Source of the DNA: Ruminococcus sp.
GTDB lineage: Bacteria; Bacillota; Clostridia; Oscillospirales; Acutalibacteraceae
Assembly: GCA_004555265.1 (NCBI GenBank)
Contig: SFIQ01000036.1
Span: 1-16,115, forward strand
DNA: 16,115 nt
Direction: 5' to 3'
Shown: piece after piece, positions 6,345 through 12,898 of the stretch
Position numbering within the stretch: position 1 is the stretch's first letter
Layout of the letters: every line of letters begins with the position of its first letter
Position numbers and translations under genes: made by a program
The notes under the pieces: generated by a model
Databases searched by the model: none
Told to the model about the DNA's origin: nothing
The model's input: the letters and a program-made list of their open reading frames with translations, nothing else

Positions 6345-6349
6345 TTATA

Positions 6350-6505
6350 TCACCACCTTTCCATTGTGATAAAGTCTTCTGCGATTGTTATGAAGCCTTT
6401 AGCTTTTAACTCATCGTTCAACTGTCTTATGACCTTATAGGCGAATGAAGTTGAAACTTCGAGGACTTCCGCAACTTCTTCTACTCGCATAAATTTGTTT
6501 TCCAT
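6350..6505 (-). CDS. xis: Short Xis-like helix-turn-helix protein (excisionase)
   Basis: A 51-residue protein, MENKFMRVEEVAEVLEVSTS at the start, then FAYKVIRQLNDELKAKGFIT: the winged HTH typical of excisionases encoded directly before integrases in clostridial elements. It would bend DNA at the attachment site to favour excision. AAAGGAAG lies 6 nt before the ATG, and the stop is 5 bp before the integrase start. The tail (IAEDFITMERW) ends early and differs from the basic, tyrosine-containing tail I expect after KGFITI in relatives, so it may be slightly truncated or frameshifted, its end now overlapping the integrase Shine-Dalgarno. Confidence 0.75.
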   Translation of the reverse strand: MENKFMRVEEVAEVLEVSTSFAYKVIRQLNDELKAKGFITIAEDFITMERW

Positions 6506-6702
6506 TCTGATCTTCCTTTCTTAATAGTAATTGTGATTTGTGCTGCCGTTCTGCCGTCACAAGTTCCTGCAGGCATTCCCACTTGTCGATGGGCGCTGTG
6601 CAGTCCCCTTACGGAGCGCTCACTTCCTTTCGGAAGGTCTTGGCGGTTTGTGCTTGATCGGACGGTCATTTAATTTTCTGCAAATACACTAACGGTATTT
6701 GT
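6506..6702 (-). other. Long structured leader upstream of xis-int
   Basis: The promoter at 6709-6737 gives a leader of nearly 200 nt before xis. It contains a GNRA hairpin CTTCC-GAAA-GGAAG, a GCGCT/AGCGC pairing around a 17-nt interior, and an ACAAGT/ACTTGT pairing. A 62-codon frame (6481-6669) covers it but has no Shine-Dalgarno and overlaps xis, so I do not call it a gene. No known riboswitch class was recognised. Confidence 0.4.
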
Positions 6703-6730
6703 TTAACCATTATACCAAGCAAATTCCGTT
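6681..6730. promoter_or_regulatory. Operator over the xis-int promoter
   Basis: AACGGTATTTG (6691-6701) and CAAATTCCGTT (6720-6730) form an inverted pair centred on the -10 box of the xis-int promoter. An extra half-site CAAATAC lies at 6681-6687. The likely ligand is the XRE regulator encoded divergently at 6843. Confidence 0.6.
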
Positions 6731-6737
6731 AAGTCAA
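6709..6737 (-). promoter_or_regulatory. Promoter of the xis-int-mobC-repA-mob-tnpV operon
   Basis: TTGACT (6732-6737) and TATAAT (6709-6714) are spaced by 17 bp on the minus strand. This is near consensus and overlapped by the inverted operator repeats. Confidence 0.82.
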
Positions 6738-6779
6738 GAGGTTTGCAAGAAAATATTTAACTTTTTTGCTTTGGTTATC

Positions 6780-6809
6780 TTGACAACGCCCAAGCGTATA
6801 TGCTATACT
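6780..6809 (+). promoter_or_regulatory. Promoter of the XRE regulator
   Basis: TTGACA (6780-6785) and TATACT (6804-6809) with an 18-bp spacer on the plus strand, 34 bp before the start codon. Confidence 0.78.
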
Positions 6810-6842
6810 ATGTTCACAGCACATAGATTGGAGAAGATAACT

Positions 6843-7370
6843 ATGGCAATCGGTGAAAGAATACGTTTTTTGCGTAACCTAAAAGGTATGACTCAAAAGT
6901 GGCTCGGTATTGCTGTCGGTTTTCCCGAAAAGACCGCCGACATTCGTATGGCTCAATATGAGTCCGGCTCAAGAACACCCAAAGCAGATTTAACGCAATC
7001 GCTTGCACAAGTATTAGAGGTTTCGCCTTTGGCTTTGACCGTACCGGACATTGACAGCGAACTCGGTCTTATGCATACGCTTTTTACATTAGAGGATATT
7101 TACGGCTTCAAGATCGACAAGGTCGATGATGAAGTTTGTATCCGTCTTGACGGCAGAGTAGGTAGCAACGCTTCTATTCAGAAATACTTTGCTGCTTGGC
7201 AGAAGCAAGCTGAAAAGTACAGAAACGGCGAAATCTCCAAAGAGGAATATGACCGTTGGCGTTACAACTATCCTAAGTTCGATACCGAAAGCGGATGGGT
7301 TAAAGTCCCTTCACAAGAACTCAGCGATGCAATGGTCGAAGCATTCAAAGACCACTTAAAAGACAAATAA
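6843..7370 (+). CDS. XRE/Cro-CI family regulator of the element
   Basis: A 175-residue DNA-binding protein. The N-terminal helix-turn-helix (about 4-62) reads IGERIRFLRNLKGMTQKWLG and later RMAQYESGSRTPKADL. The C-terminal half, rich in charged and aromatic residues (KYFAAWQKQAEKYRNGEI), has no recognised domain. The frame is open upstream to 6699, but GGAG at 6830 and the promoter at 6780-6809 fix the ATG at 6843. It is divergent from xis-int and closest to the attachment site. Its obvious target is the operator at 6681-6730, so it probably represses or times excision. A strong terminator follows. Confidence 0.86.
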   Translation: MAIGERIRFLRNLKGMTQKWLGIAVGFPEKTADIRMAQYESGSRTPKADLTQSLAQVLEVSPLALTVPDIDSELGLMHTLFTLEDIYGFKIDKVDDEVCIRLDGRVGSNASIQKYFAAWQKQAEKYRNGEISKEEYDRWRYNYPKFDTESGWVKVPSQELSDAMVEAFKDHLKDK

Positions 7371-7379
7371 AGACGACAA

Positions 7380-7416
7380 AAAGCCCTTAACTGCGTTATC
7401 CACAGTTAAGGGCTTT
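7380..7416 (+). terminator. Terminator after the XRE regulator
   Basis: AAAGCCCTTAACTG (7380-7393) pairs perfectly with CAGTTAAGGGCTTT (7403-7416) across a 9-nt loop. The flanking GACGA/TCGTC can extend the stem. Confidence 0.85.
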
Positions 7417-7519
7417 CATCGTCTTATAATACGGTTACATTAGTCCCAATCCACGCATTGTTTATTCTGATAACCTGCAAACCATACGGGATATAGAATA
7501 AAGGGTGCTTCAAAGGGTG

Positions 7520-7538
7520 TTATCAAATTGTTATCAAA
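7520..7538 (+). repeat. Candidate integrase arm sites beside the guaA junction
   Basis: TTATCAAA occurs at 7520-7527 and 7531-7538, exactly one helical turn (11 bp) apart, about 60-75 bp inside the element from the core. Such paired direct repeats are typical arm-type binding sites for tyrosine integrases. Confidence 0.5.
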
Positions 7539-7556
7539 AGGGGTGGTCGAAGTCCG

Positions 7557-7582
7557 AAAAACCTTGATATTACTGGGTTTTT
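7557..7582 (-). terminator. Possible guaA terminator at the element end
   Basis: AAAAACC (7557-7563) and GGTTTTT (7576-7582) form a 7-bp stem with a 12-nt loop, 14 bp past the guaA stop. It lies inside the element, so the element may supply the terminator for guaA. Confidence 0.45.
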
Positions 7583-7595
7583 GAGCCTTCGTTAA

Positions 7596-7607
7596 TTATT
7601 CCCACTC
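7596..7607 (-). other. Attachment core at the 3' end of guaA
   Basis: TTATTCCCACTC covers the last codons and stop of guaA (GAG TGG GAA TAA on the coding strand). The guaA 3' end is a known integration site of genomic islands. The same 12 bases recur at 11803-11814 and 16017-16028 in the same orientation. The element with int lies to the left. Confidence 0.7.
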
Positions 7608-9125
7608 CACGGTTCCGGGGGGTTTGGAGGTGATGTCATAGACGACGCGATTGACATGGTCCACCTCATTTGTAATGCGGTTTGACACCTTTGCGAGCAA
7701 ATCATAGGGGATTTGTGCCCAATCCGCCGTCATAAAGTTGTCCGTAGTGACAGCGCGCAGGGCAATCAGGTGGTCATAGGTGCGGTGGTCGCCCATCACG
7801 CCCACGGTTTTCACATCGGGCAAAACGGCGAAAAACTGGCTTAACTGCTTTTCATAACCGGTCTTTGCCATTTCGTCACGGAAAATTGCGTCCGCCTCCT
7901 GCAAAATCTTAACCTTTTCGGCGGTGATTTCACCGATAATGCGCACGCCCAGTCCCGGACCGGGGAACGGCTGACGCCATACGAGCTCTTTTGGAATGCC
8001 CAATTTCTCGCCGACGGCACGCACTTCGTCTTTAAACAAATCGCAAAGCGGCTCAATTACGCCCTCAAATTCAATATCTTCGGGCATTTTCACACGGTTG
8101 TGATGCGTTTTAATCACATCGGCGTCGCCCTTGCCCGATTCAATGCAGTCGGGGTAAATCGTGCCTTGTGCGAAAAATCCTTTGTCCGCTTCCTTGCGGA
8201 TTTCGTTCCAAAATACATTGTAAAATTCCGTGCCGATGATTTTGCGTTTTTCTTCGGGGTCGGTTACGCCTTTCAGTTTGGAAAGGAATTCTTCCTGACA
8301 GTTCACACGCACAAAACGCATATCAAAAAGGGAGGTAAAGGTTTTTTCGACAAAATCGCCCTCGTCTTTACGCATCAACCCTTGGTCCACGAATACACAA
8401 GTGAGTTGTTTTCCCACGGCACGGGAGAGAAGCCCTGCCGCCACGGAGGAATCCACGCCGCCCGAAAGTCCCAAAATGACTTTCTTATCGCCGATTTTTT
8501 CACGCAAAGCGGCAACGGTGTTCTCGATAAAATCGTCCATCACCCAATCGCCCGAGCAATGGCAAATGACATACAAAAAGTTGTGCAAAAGTTGTTTGCC
8601 GTATTCGGAATGCGTCACTTCGGGGTGGAACTGCACGGCGTAAATATTTTCCGCGCGGTTTTCCATTGCGGCGCAGGGACAATCGTCCGTCGTGCCGATC
8701 ACCGAAAATCCCTCGGGCACTTTGGCGATATAGTCCGTGTGGCTCATCCACACAATGCTTTTTTCGGGAATGCCTTTAAACAGCAGACTTTTGGTGTCCG
8801 CCGTGACCTCAATTTTGCCGTATTCCGACACAGGCGCTGTTTTGACTTCGCCGCCGCGCATCCAAGAGATTAACTGACAGCCGTAGCAAATACCCAGCAC
8901 CGGCACGCCCAAATCGAGAATTTCTTTGGCGTAATGCGGTGAACTTTCGTCATAAACCGAGTTCGGACCGCCCGTAAAAATGATACCCTTGTAGCCACGG
9001 GAACGGATTTCCTCAATCGGCGTGGTGCAGGGGAGAATTTCGGCATACACATTGTTGTCACGCACTCTGCGTGCGATTAACTGATTGTATTGCCCGCCGA
9101 AATCGAGAACAAGAATTTTTTCCAT
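7596..9125 (-). CDS. guaA: GMP synthase (glutamine-hydrolysing)
   Basis: A 509-residue enzyme that converts XMP to GMP with ATP and glutamine, the last step of guanine nucleotide synthesis. The N-terminal class I glutamine amidotransferase shows Cys80 in GICYGCQL and His167/Glu169 in QFHPEV. The ATP pyrophosphatase domain begins with the PP-loop LGLSGGVDSS (218-227). The C-terminal dimer domain ends with KPPGTVEWE. The frame starts 2 codons earlier, but AAGGAAG lies right against that ATG and is spaced properly for the one at 9125. The length is normal, and the stop codon lies within the attachment core, so integration has preserved the coding sequence. Confidence 0.97.
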   Translation of the reverse strand: MEKILVLDFGGQYNQLIARRVRDNNVYAEILPCTTPIEEIRSRGYKGIIFTGGPNSVYDESSPHYAKEILDLGVPVLGICYGCQLISWMRGGEVKTAPVSEYGKIEVTADTKSLLFKGIPEKSIVWMSHTDYIAKVPEGFSVIGTTDDCPCAAMENRAENIYAVQFHPEVTHSEYGKQLLHNFLYVICHCSGDWVMDDFIENTVAALREKIGDKKVILGLSGGVDSSVAAGLLSRAVGKQLTCVFVDQGLMRKDEGDFVEKTFTSLFDMRFVRVNCQEEFLSKLKGVTDPEEKRKIIGTEFYNVFWNEIRKEADKGFFAQGTIYPDCIESGKGDADVIKTHHNRVKMPEDIEFEGVIEPLCDLFKDEVRAVGEKLGIPKELVWRQPFPGPGLGVRIIGEITAEKVKILQEADAIFRDEMAKTGYEKQLSQFFAVLPDVKTVGVMGDHRTYDHLIALRAVTTDNFMTADWAQIPYDLLAKVSNRITNEVDHVNRVVYDITSKPPGTVEWE

Positions 9126-9166
9126 ACGCATCTTCCTTGAAAGTACAGAGATTTTAATAATGTAAT

Positions 9167-9195
9167 ATTATATACAATTCACATCGGTATTTCAA
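9167..9195 (-). promoter_or_regulatory. guaA promoter
   Basis: TTGAAA (9190-9195) and TATAAT (9167-9172) with a 17-bp spacer. The leader is only about 35 nt, so no purine riboswitch fits here. Confidence 0.8.
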
Positions 9196-9225
9196 GGGGG
9201 AGGCTTACTGTTTGGAAAACATTTT

Positions 9226-9810
9226 TTATAACTTAACCAATGTAAAAAAGTCGAAATTTCTGCTAAGTGCCTGCGATGCAATATAGAACAGTGCAATTGC
9301 AGGAAGTATGCACGAAATTAGATTTCCGGCAATTCCAAACTTGTCATTTAAGAATATAGCGGGTAAAACGCTGGCGGCGACACCGATTACTAAAGCAATT
9401 AAACTGTAAAATAACAGTGCCAATATCATTACCAACGGAAAAATGAACAGGATTATATAAGTGACTTCCCACTCGGATTGCAGAACAAACTCGACAACCA
9501 TATAAAGGATAAAATATAGAGAAGCGGTTAACCCAAATGTGATGGGAAGACTCATTGTAAAAGTATCTAACAACAGGCTTCCCATTTTGCGGTTTTGACT
9601 GTTTCTTTCTTCTTCTGAAAGTGCGAGTGCGGTTATGTAACCGAAAGTGAGTAGGAAAATAACAGCCAAATAGACAATAAGCGTTACTTCTGGATTATTT
9701 TCAACGATATCACAAAGTCCGGAAATTCCCATGGATAAGCCTGCGACAATTAGAAACCCGACAACAAGCATTAATATCAGCAACGGCATAACATCAAAAA
9801 ACACAACCAT
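9226..9810 (-). CDS. Polytopic membrane protein of unknown function
   Basis: A 194-residue protein with five or six hydrophobic segments (about 8-30, 43-63, 89-109, 117-136, 137-155, 160-180), a short charged loop near 65-76 (SEEERNSQNRK), and no recognisable catalytic motif. The family is not recognised. GAGAGGAGAG precedes the ATG, and a promoter lies at 9841-9869. It is divergent from an XRE regulator (9919), with a shared palindromic operator between them, so the two probably form one regulated pair. The hydrophobicity and small size would also suit an immunity-type or stress membrane protein, but nothing specific supports that. Confidence 0.7.
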   Translation of the reverse strand: MVVFFDVMPLLILMLVVGFLIVAGLSMGISGLCDIVENNPEVTLIVYLAVIFLLTFGYITALALSEEERNSQNRKMGSLLLDTFTMSLPITFGLTASLYFILYMVVEFVLQSEWEVTYIILFIFPLVMILALLFYSLIALVIGVAASVLPAIFLNDKFGIAGNLISCILPAIALFYIASQALSRNFDFFTLVKL

Positions 9811-9840
9811 TGTATATCTCTCCTCTCAAAATCAAATATT

Positions 9841-9869
9841 AAAATACCATAGTATTTATTATTTGTCAA
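9841..9869 (-). promoter_or_regulatory. Promoter of the membrane-protein gene
   Basis: TTGACA (9864-9869) and TATTTT (9841-9846) with a 17-bp spacer on the minus strand. The -35 box is part of an outer inverted repeat of the operator. Confidence 0.68.
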
Positions 9870-9905
9870 CAAGTATCGCTACAATAGTATTGTAATATTT
9901 GACAA
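9863..9905. promoter_or_regulatory. Nested operator between the divergent genes
   Basis: A perfect 15-bp palindrome TACAATAGTATTGTA (9880-9894) lies inside an inverted repeat TTGTCAA (9863-9869)/TTGACAA (9899-9905). The arrangement suits autoregulated control by the XRE protein encoded at 9919. Confidence 0.6.
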
Positions 9906-9918
9906 TTTGGAGGATGGT

Positions 9919-10194
9919 ATGTTAAGCAGAAGAATTAAGGCGCTACGACTTGCTCACGGGCTAAATCAAGTTGAGTTAGCGAAAAACCTGTCTGTAACAA
10001 AGCAAACTGTATCCAATTGGGAAAATAATAACATTCAGCCCTCCGTGGATATGCTTGAAAAACTAGCAAATGTCTTTTCGGTTAGTACGGACTATTTACT
10101 TTGCAGAGATGATAAACCAATGCTTTGCGTGGAGGGTTTGACGGATTTGCAAGTTGCGCATATTGAGCAGTTAATTCAAGATTTGCGCGGTTAA
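9919..10194 (+). CDS. Small XRE-family transcriptional regulator
   Basis: A 91-residue regulator made mostly of one helix-turn-helix (about 5-60): RRIKALRLAHGLNQVELAKN, then TKQTVSNWENN, then a short C-terminal tail with a likely amphipathic helix (LTDLQVAHIEQLIQDLRG). The frame starts at a TTG at 9907, but GGAGG at 9909-9913 clearly serves the ATG at 9919. It is divergent from the membrane-protein gene and faces purA tail to tail across a shared terminator. Binding to the palindrome at 9880-9894 is inferred. Confidence 0.85.
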   Translation: MLSRRIKALRLAHGLNQVELAKNLSVTKQTVSNWENNNIQPSVDMLEKLANVFSVSTDYLLCRDDKPMLCVEGLTDLQVAHIEQLIQDLRG

Positions 10195-10286
10195 ATGTCA
10201 AAAAGCATTTCAAAACAGCGGGAATTTGGAAACTCGCCGTTATTACTCGTAGAATACCTGTGAGTGCTCTGTATAATTTTGAGATA

Positions 10287-10330
10287 AAAGCCCTCTCTTT
10301 TGCCGAAATGCCGGTGAAAGAGAGGGCTTT
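10287..10330. terminator. Bidirectional terminator between the XRE gene and purA
   Basis: AAAGCCCTCTCTTT (10287-10300) pairs perfectly with AAAGAGAGGGCTTT (10317-10330), with a 16-nt loop. It can serve both convergent transcripts. Confidence 0.85.
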
Positions 10331-10368
10331 AACTTTATATCTATTTTTGTATAATGCGCAAAATAGAA

Positions 10369-11643
10369 TTATCTGTAAATAATTGCTTCACGCTCGGGAC
10401 CGTTGGAAACCATATCAATACGGTGACCGAGTTCTTTTTCAATGAATTCCACATACGCACGGGCTTCTTTCGGCAACTGATTGTAGTCACGAATACCCTT
10501 GATGTCGCAGTGCCAGCCTTTGAGGGTGGTCAAAACGGGTTTGCATTTTTTCAAGGTCGGGGTGGTGGGGAAATCTTTGATGACTTTGCCGTCCACCTCG
10601 TAGCCTGTGCACACCTTGATTTCTTCTAAGTAAGAAAGGCAGTCGAGCGCCGTCATAACCACCTTGGTTGCGCCTTGGCATTCAATGCCGTAGCGGGTTG
10701 CCACGCAGTCGAACCAGCCAACTCTGCGCGGTCTGCCGGTAGTTGCGCCGAATTCGCCTTTGTCGCCGCCGTGAATACGCAATTCCTGCGCCTCGGCTTC
10801 ATCCAAAATTTCCGAAACAAATTCACCTGCGCCCACGGCGGAGGAATATGCCTTTGTGACAACGATAATATCTTCGATTTTGTGGGGCGGAATGCCTGCG
10901 CCCACTGCGCCGTAGCCAGCAAGGGTAGAGGAGGAGGTAACCATCGGGTAAATGCCGAAATCGGGGTCTTTTAAAGTACCGAGTTGCCCTTCTAACAGGA
11001 TTTCCTTGCCCTCTGCCAATGCGTTTTGCAAATAGGCGTGGGTGTCGCAAACATAGGGGGCAATCATTTCTCTGTATTTGACACAGGTGGCGAACAACTC
11101 GTCCTTGTCAAGTAAGGGCTTGTCATACACATATTTGAGCGTCAGATTTTTCAGCGTGCAAATGTTGTCTAACTTCGCTTTTAAGGTTTCATCGTCAAAC
11201 AGTTCGTTGACCTGAATGCCGATTTTTGCGTATTTGTCGCTGAAAAACGGCGCAATACCGCTTTTGGTAGAGCCAAATGCATTTTTGCCCAAGCGCTCTT
11301 CCTCGTAGGTGTCAAACAAAATGTGGTACGGCATCAAAATCTGCGCACGGTCGGAAACCAACAGTTTCGGATTTAACCCCGCTTTTTTCACATCTTCCAA
11401 TTCTTTGCAGAATTTGTTGATGTCCAGCGCAACGCCGTTGCCGATAATGCAGGTGGTGTGGTCATAGCAGACGCCGCTGGGCATTAAGTGAAATGCAAAA
11501 CGCCCTTTGTCGTTGATGATGGTGTGGCCGGCGTTTGCACCGCCCTGAAAACGAATGATAATATCCGCCTTTTCTGCGAACATATCGGTGATTTTGCCTT
11601 TGCCCTCGTCGCCCCAGTTTGCGCCGACAATTGCTTTAACCAT
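10369..11643 (-). CDS. purA: Adenylosuccinate synthetase
   Basis: A 424-residue enzyme joining IMP and aspartate with GTP, the first committed step to AMP. The N-terminus MVKAIVGANWGDEGKGKITD holds the GTP-binding loop with catalytic Asp12. GGANAGHTI has the conserved His40, STKSGIAPFFSDK matches the usual IMP-loop region, and TTGRPRRVGWFD is the family signature near the aspartate loop. The length is normal. The open frame extends 14 codons upstream, but AAGGAGG 9 nt before the ATG at 11643 sets the start. It neighbours guaA, so both branches from IMP are represented, though they are in separate transcription units. Confidence 0.96.
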   Translation of the reverse strand: MVKAIVGANWGDEGKGKITDMFAEKADIIIRFQGGANAGHTIINDKGRFAFHLMPSGVCYDHTTCIIGNGVALDINKFCKELEDVKKAGLNPKLLVSDRAQILMPYHILFDTYEEERLGKNAFGSTKSGIAPFFSDKYAKIGIQVNELFDDETLKAKLDNICTLKNLTLKYVYDKPLLDKDELFATCVKYREMIAPYVCDTHAYLQNALAEGKEILLEGQLGTLKDPDFGIYPMVTSSSTLAGYGAVGAGIPPHKIEDIIVVTKAYSSAVGAGEFVSEILDEAEAQELRIHGGDKGEFGATTGRPRRVGWFDCVATRYGIECQGATKVVMTALDCLSYLEEIKVCTGYEVDGKVIKDFPTTPTLKKCKPVLTTLKGWHCDIKGIRDYNQLPKEARAYVEFIEKELGHRIDMVSNGPEREAIIYR

Positions 11644-11668
11644 TCTATGGTTCCTCCTTAAAATACGC

Positions 11669-11686
11669 TTTGCAAATGTTTGCAAA
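11669..11686. promoter_or_regulatory. Tandem TTTGCAAA palindromes in the purA leader
   Basis: TTTGCAAA occurs at 11669-11676 and 11679-11686, 10 bp apart and so on the same face of the helix, between the promoter and the Shine-Dalgarno. It is a plausible operator for an unidentified regulator. Confidence 0.4.
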
Positions 11687-11708
11687 ACAATCTAACAATA
11701 CAGAAAAT

Positions 11709-11737
11709 ATTATACAATACCCCGTGCGTGATGTCAA
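11709..11737 (-). promoter_or_regulatory. purA promoter
   Basis: TTGACA (11732-11737) and TATAAT (11709-11714) with exactly 17 bp between: a full-consensus promoter on the minus strand. Confidence 0.88.
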
Positions 11738-11760
11738 CGAAAAACAAACGGACAAAGCAA

Positions 11761-11788
11761 AAACGACCGAGGAATTCCTCAGCCGTTT
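11761..11788 (-). terminator. Terminator left of the 11803 core repeat
   Basis: On the minus strand AAACGGCTGAGG pairs with CCTCGGTCGTTT (two G-U pairs, AATT loop) and TTTTGCTTT follows. The mismatches are wobble pairs only on the minus strand, so it acts on transcripts coming from the sigma/anti-sigma operon, outside the core repeat. Confidence 0.7.
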
Positions 11789-11802
11789 TGCAGATGCATG
11801 GT

Positions 11803-11814
11803 TTATTCCCACTC
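11803..11814 (-). repeat. guaA-type attachment core, second copy
   Basis: TTATTCCCACTC is identical to the guaA 3' end core at 7596-7607. It is followed by G, as in the copy at 16017-16028, and then by a partly shared AAACTGTAACTTAA-like stretch. It lies upstream of purA, not at a complete guaA gene. Confidence 0.6.
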
Positions 11815-11914
11815 GCTCCCGAAAACTGTAACTTAAACAATTTTGTATGGGTATTTTTACTCATATTATCGGGAGTGTTCAGATTATCCGTAAAATATGG
11901 ACTGTCAAGATTTT

Positions 11915-11933
11915 TGTTGTCATCGTGTTGTCA
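11915..11933 (+). repeat. Candidate arm sites right of the second core
   Basis: TGTTGTCA occurs at 11915-11922 and 11926-11933, 11 bp apart. On the minus strand the block reads ACGATGACAAC followed by AAAA. A similar ACGATGACAAAAC lies in the opposite orientation near the other end of the segment (15953-15965). Confidence 0.45.
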
Positions 11934-11946
11934 CGCCAACAATGAT

Positions 11947-11975
11947 ATTATATACGCTAATTGTCGTTTTTTCAA
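11947..11975 (-). promoter_or_regulatory. Outward promoter at the island's left end
   Basis: TTGAAA (11970-11975) and TATAAT (11947-11952) with a 17-bp spacer on the minus strand. It points across the arm sites and core towards the terminator at 11761-11788, which would give an RNA of about 180 nt. No ORF with a Shine-Dalgarno was found in it; a 68-codon frame at 11658-11864 runs through the purA promoter and is judged spurious. Confidence 0.5.
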
Positions 11976-12004
11976 TAGATTTTGTAAAAGAAATAACCTC
12001 CACA

Positions 12005-12898
12005 TTATAAAATAATGTCTTTAAACTCCGATTTTAAAATATCCTTAATGACATCTCTATCTATAACAAATTCGGGAGTTCCCATTGAGCCGGGGGCAAC
12101 CTCGTATTTGTCAAAGATAATTACTAAATCACCGTTTTCATTCCAATAGAAATTGTGGTCTGCACTGACAGTTGCAAATTCTTCGCCTATTCCACTATTA
12201 TTTATCCAATATGAGATATTTTCATCGTTTGCCATTTGCTCTTGCATTTGCTTTTTGATTTCTGCCACAAGAATATCGGAAAATTTATCGGTATTGAACA
12301 GGTCTCCAAGCTCGACTATCGTTCCTTGCTTTTTATCAATGTGATAAAATTCAAAATAAGTATTACTGCTTGCCGCCGTTTCACTTACAGATAATTTGAG
12401 CGTAAACCAACGATCTGTATTCGTTGTCACTTCATAATCAACGTGGATAGAGCCATAGCCATTATTCCCAGTAATTTCAAGGTCTTTATAAAACTGATTT
12501 ACAAGAGCAGTTGTAAGCTCGCTGACATCTTTGTTTATATAATCAACAGCTTCGCTATCCTCACCCTCTATTTGCGGTACATCAATACCCATTTCGTGTT
12601 TATCGTCAGCATAGAAATAATTACGGATAGTTACTACCTGAACAATATCACCGATTACGGGAATTTGCTCCAGAGCCTGTGCGTATGCTACGCTCACATT
12701 AGGCAATAAGAAAAGTGTTATAAAAATAAAGCATGCTGCTGCCGCCGCAATACGGGGTAATATGCGAATTTGTTTTATAACGGGTTTCTTTTCGGGCAAG
12801 TCGGCAAGCGTTTGTTCTATACGGTTTTTCACAGAATCAGGAATTTCTGTCTGTTCTTGTGCCGCTTTGCTTTTTATATACTTATCAAAATCATTCAT
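12005..12898 (-). CDS. rsiV: RsiV-like membrane anti-sigma factor (DUF3298 type)
   Basis: A 297-residue single-pass membrane protein. The cytoplasmic part (1-47) should bind the sigma factor encoded just upstream. One membrane segment spans about 48-66 (IAAAAACFIFITLFLLP). An extracellular domain follows, with the typical juxtamembrane ALEQIPVIGDIVQVVTIR and a C-terminal DUF3298-like part with YEVAPGSMGTPEFVI (266-280). Directly after the membrane segment is VSVAYAQ, with an AxA signal-peptidase site (Ala71-Tyr-Ala73). In Bacillus subtilis, RsiV binds lysozyme and is then cleaved by signal peptidase and RasP to free SigV. The same cleavage geometry is present here; lysozyme binding itself is inferred. 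Its ATG overlaps the sigma stop by 4 bp, and AGGAGG lies about 10 nt upstream. Confidence 0.82.
   Translation of the reverse strand: MNDFDKYIKSKAAQEQTEIPDSVKNRIEQTLADLPEKKPVIKQIRILPRIAAAAACFIFITLFLLPNVSVAYAQALEQIPVIGDIVQVVTIRNYFYADDKHEMGIDVPQIEGEDSEAVDYINKDVSELTTALVNQFYKDLEITGNNGYGSIHVDYEVTTNTDRWFTLKLSVSETAASSNTYFEFYHIDKKQGTIVELGDLFNTDKFSDILVAEIKKQMQEQMANDENISYWINNSGIGEEFATVSADHNFYWNENGDLVIIFDKYEVAPGSMGTPEFVIDRDVIKDILKSEFKDIIL

Noticed and set aside
6481..6669. 62-codon minus-strand frame in the xis leader
   Set aside because: No Shine-Dalgarno, overlap with the start of xis, and low-complexity Arg/Thr/Ser content; treated as untranslated leader.
7423..7505. TTTATTCT/AGAATAAA inverted repeat near the guaA junction considered as a terminator
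   Set aside because: The arms are AT-rich and separated by about 25 bases with no U-tract, so a stable terminator is unlikely.
8100..8873. 257-codon plus-strand frame opposite guaA
   Set aside because: It lies fully inside a well-supported guaA gene in the opposite strand and has no start signals; it is a shadow of the codon bias.
9126..9166. Purine riboswitch upstream of guaA
   Set aside because: Only about 35 nt separate the promoter from the start codon, too short for the aptamer, and no matching sequence is seen.
11658..11864. 68-codon minus-strand frame across the second core repeat
   Set aside because: It runs through a terminator and the whole purA promoter and has no Shine-Dalgarno. 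Its ASGNK stretch at the core recurs at 16017 only because the core DNA is repeated.
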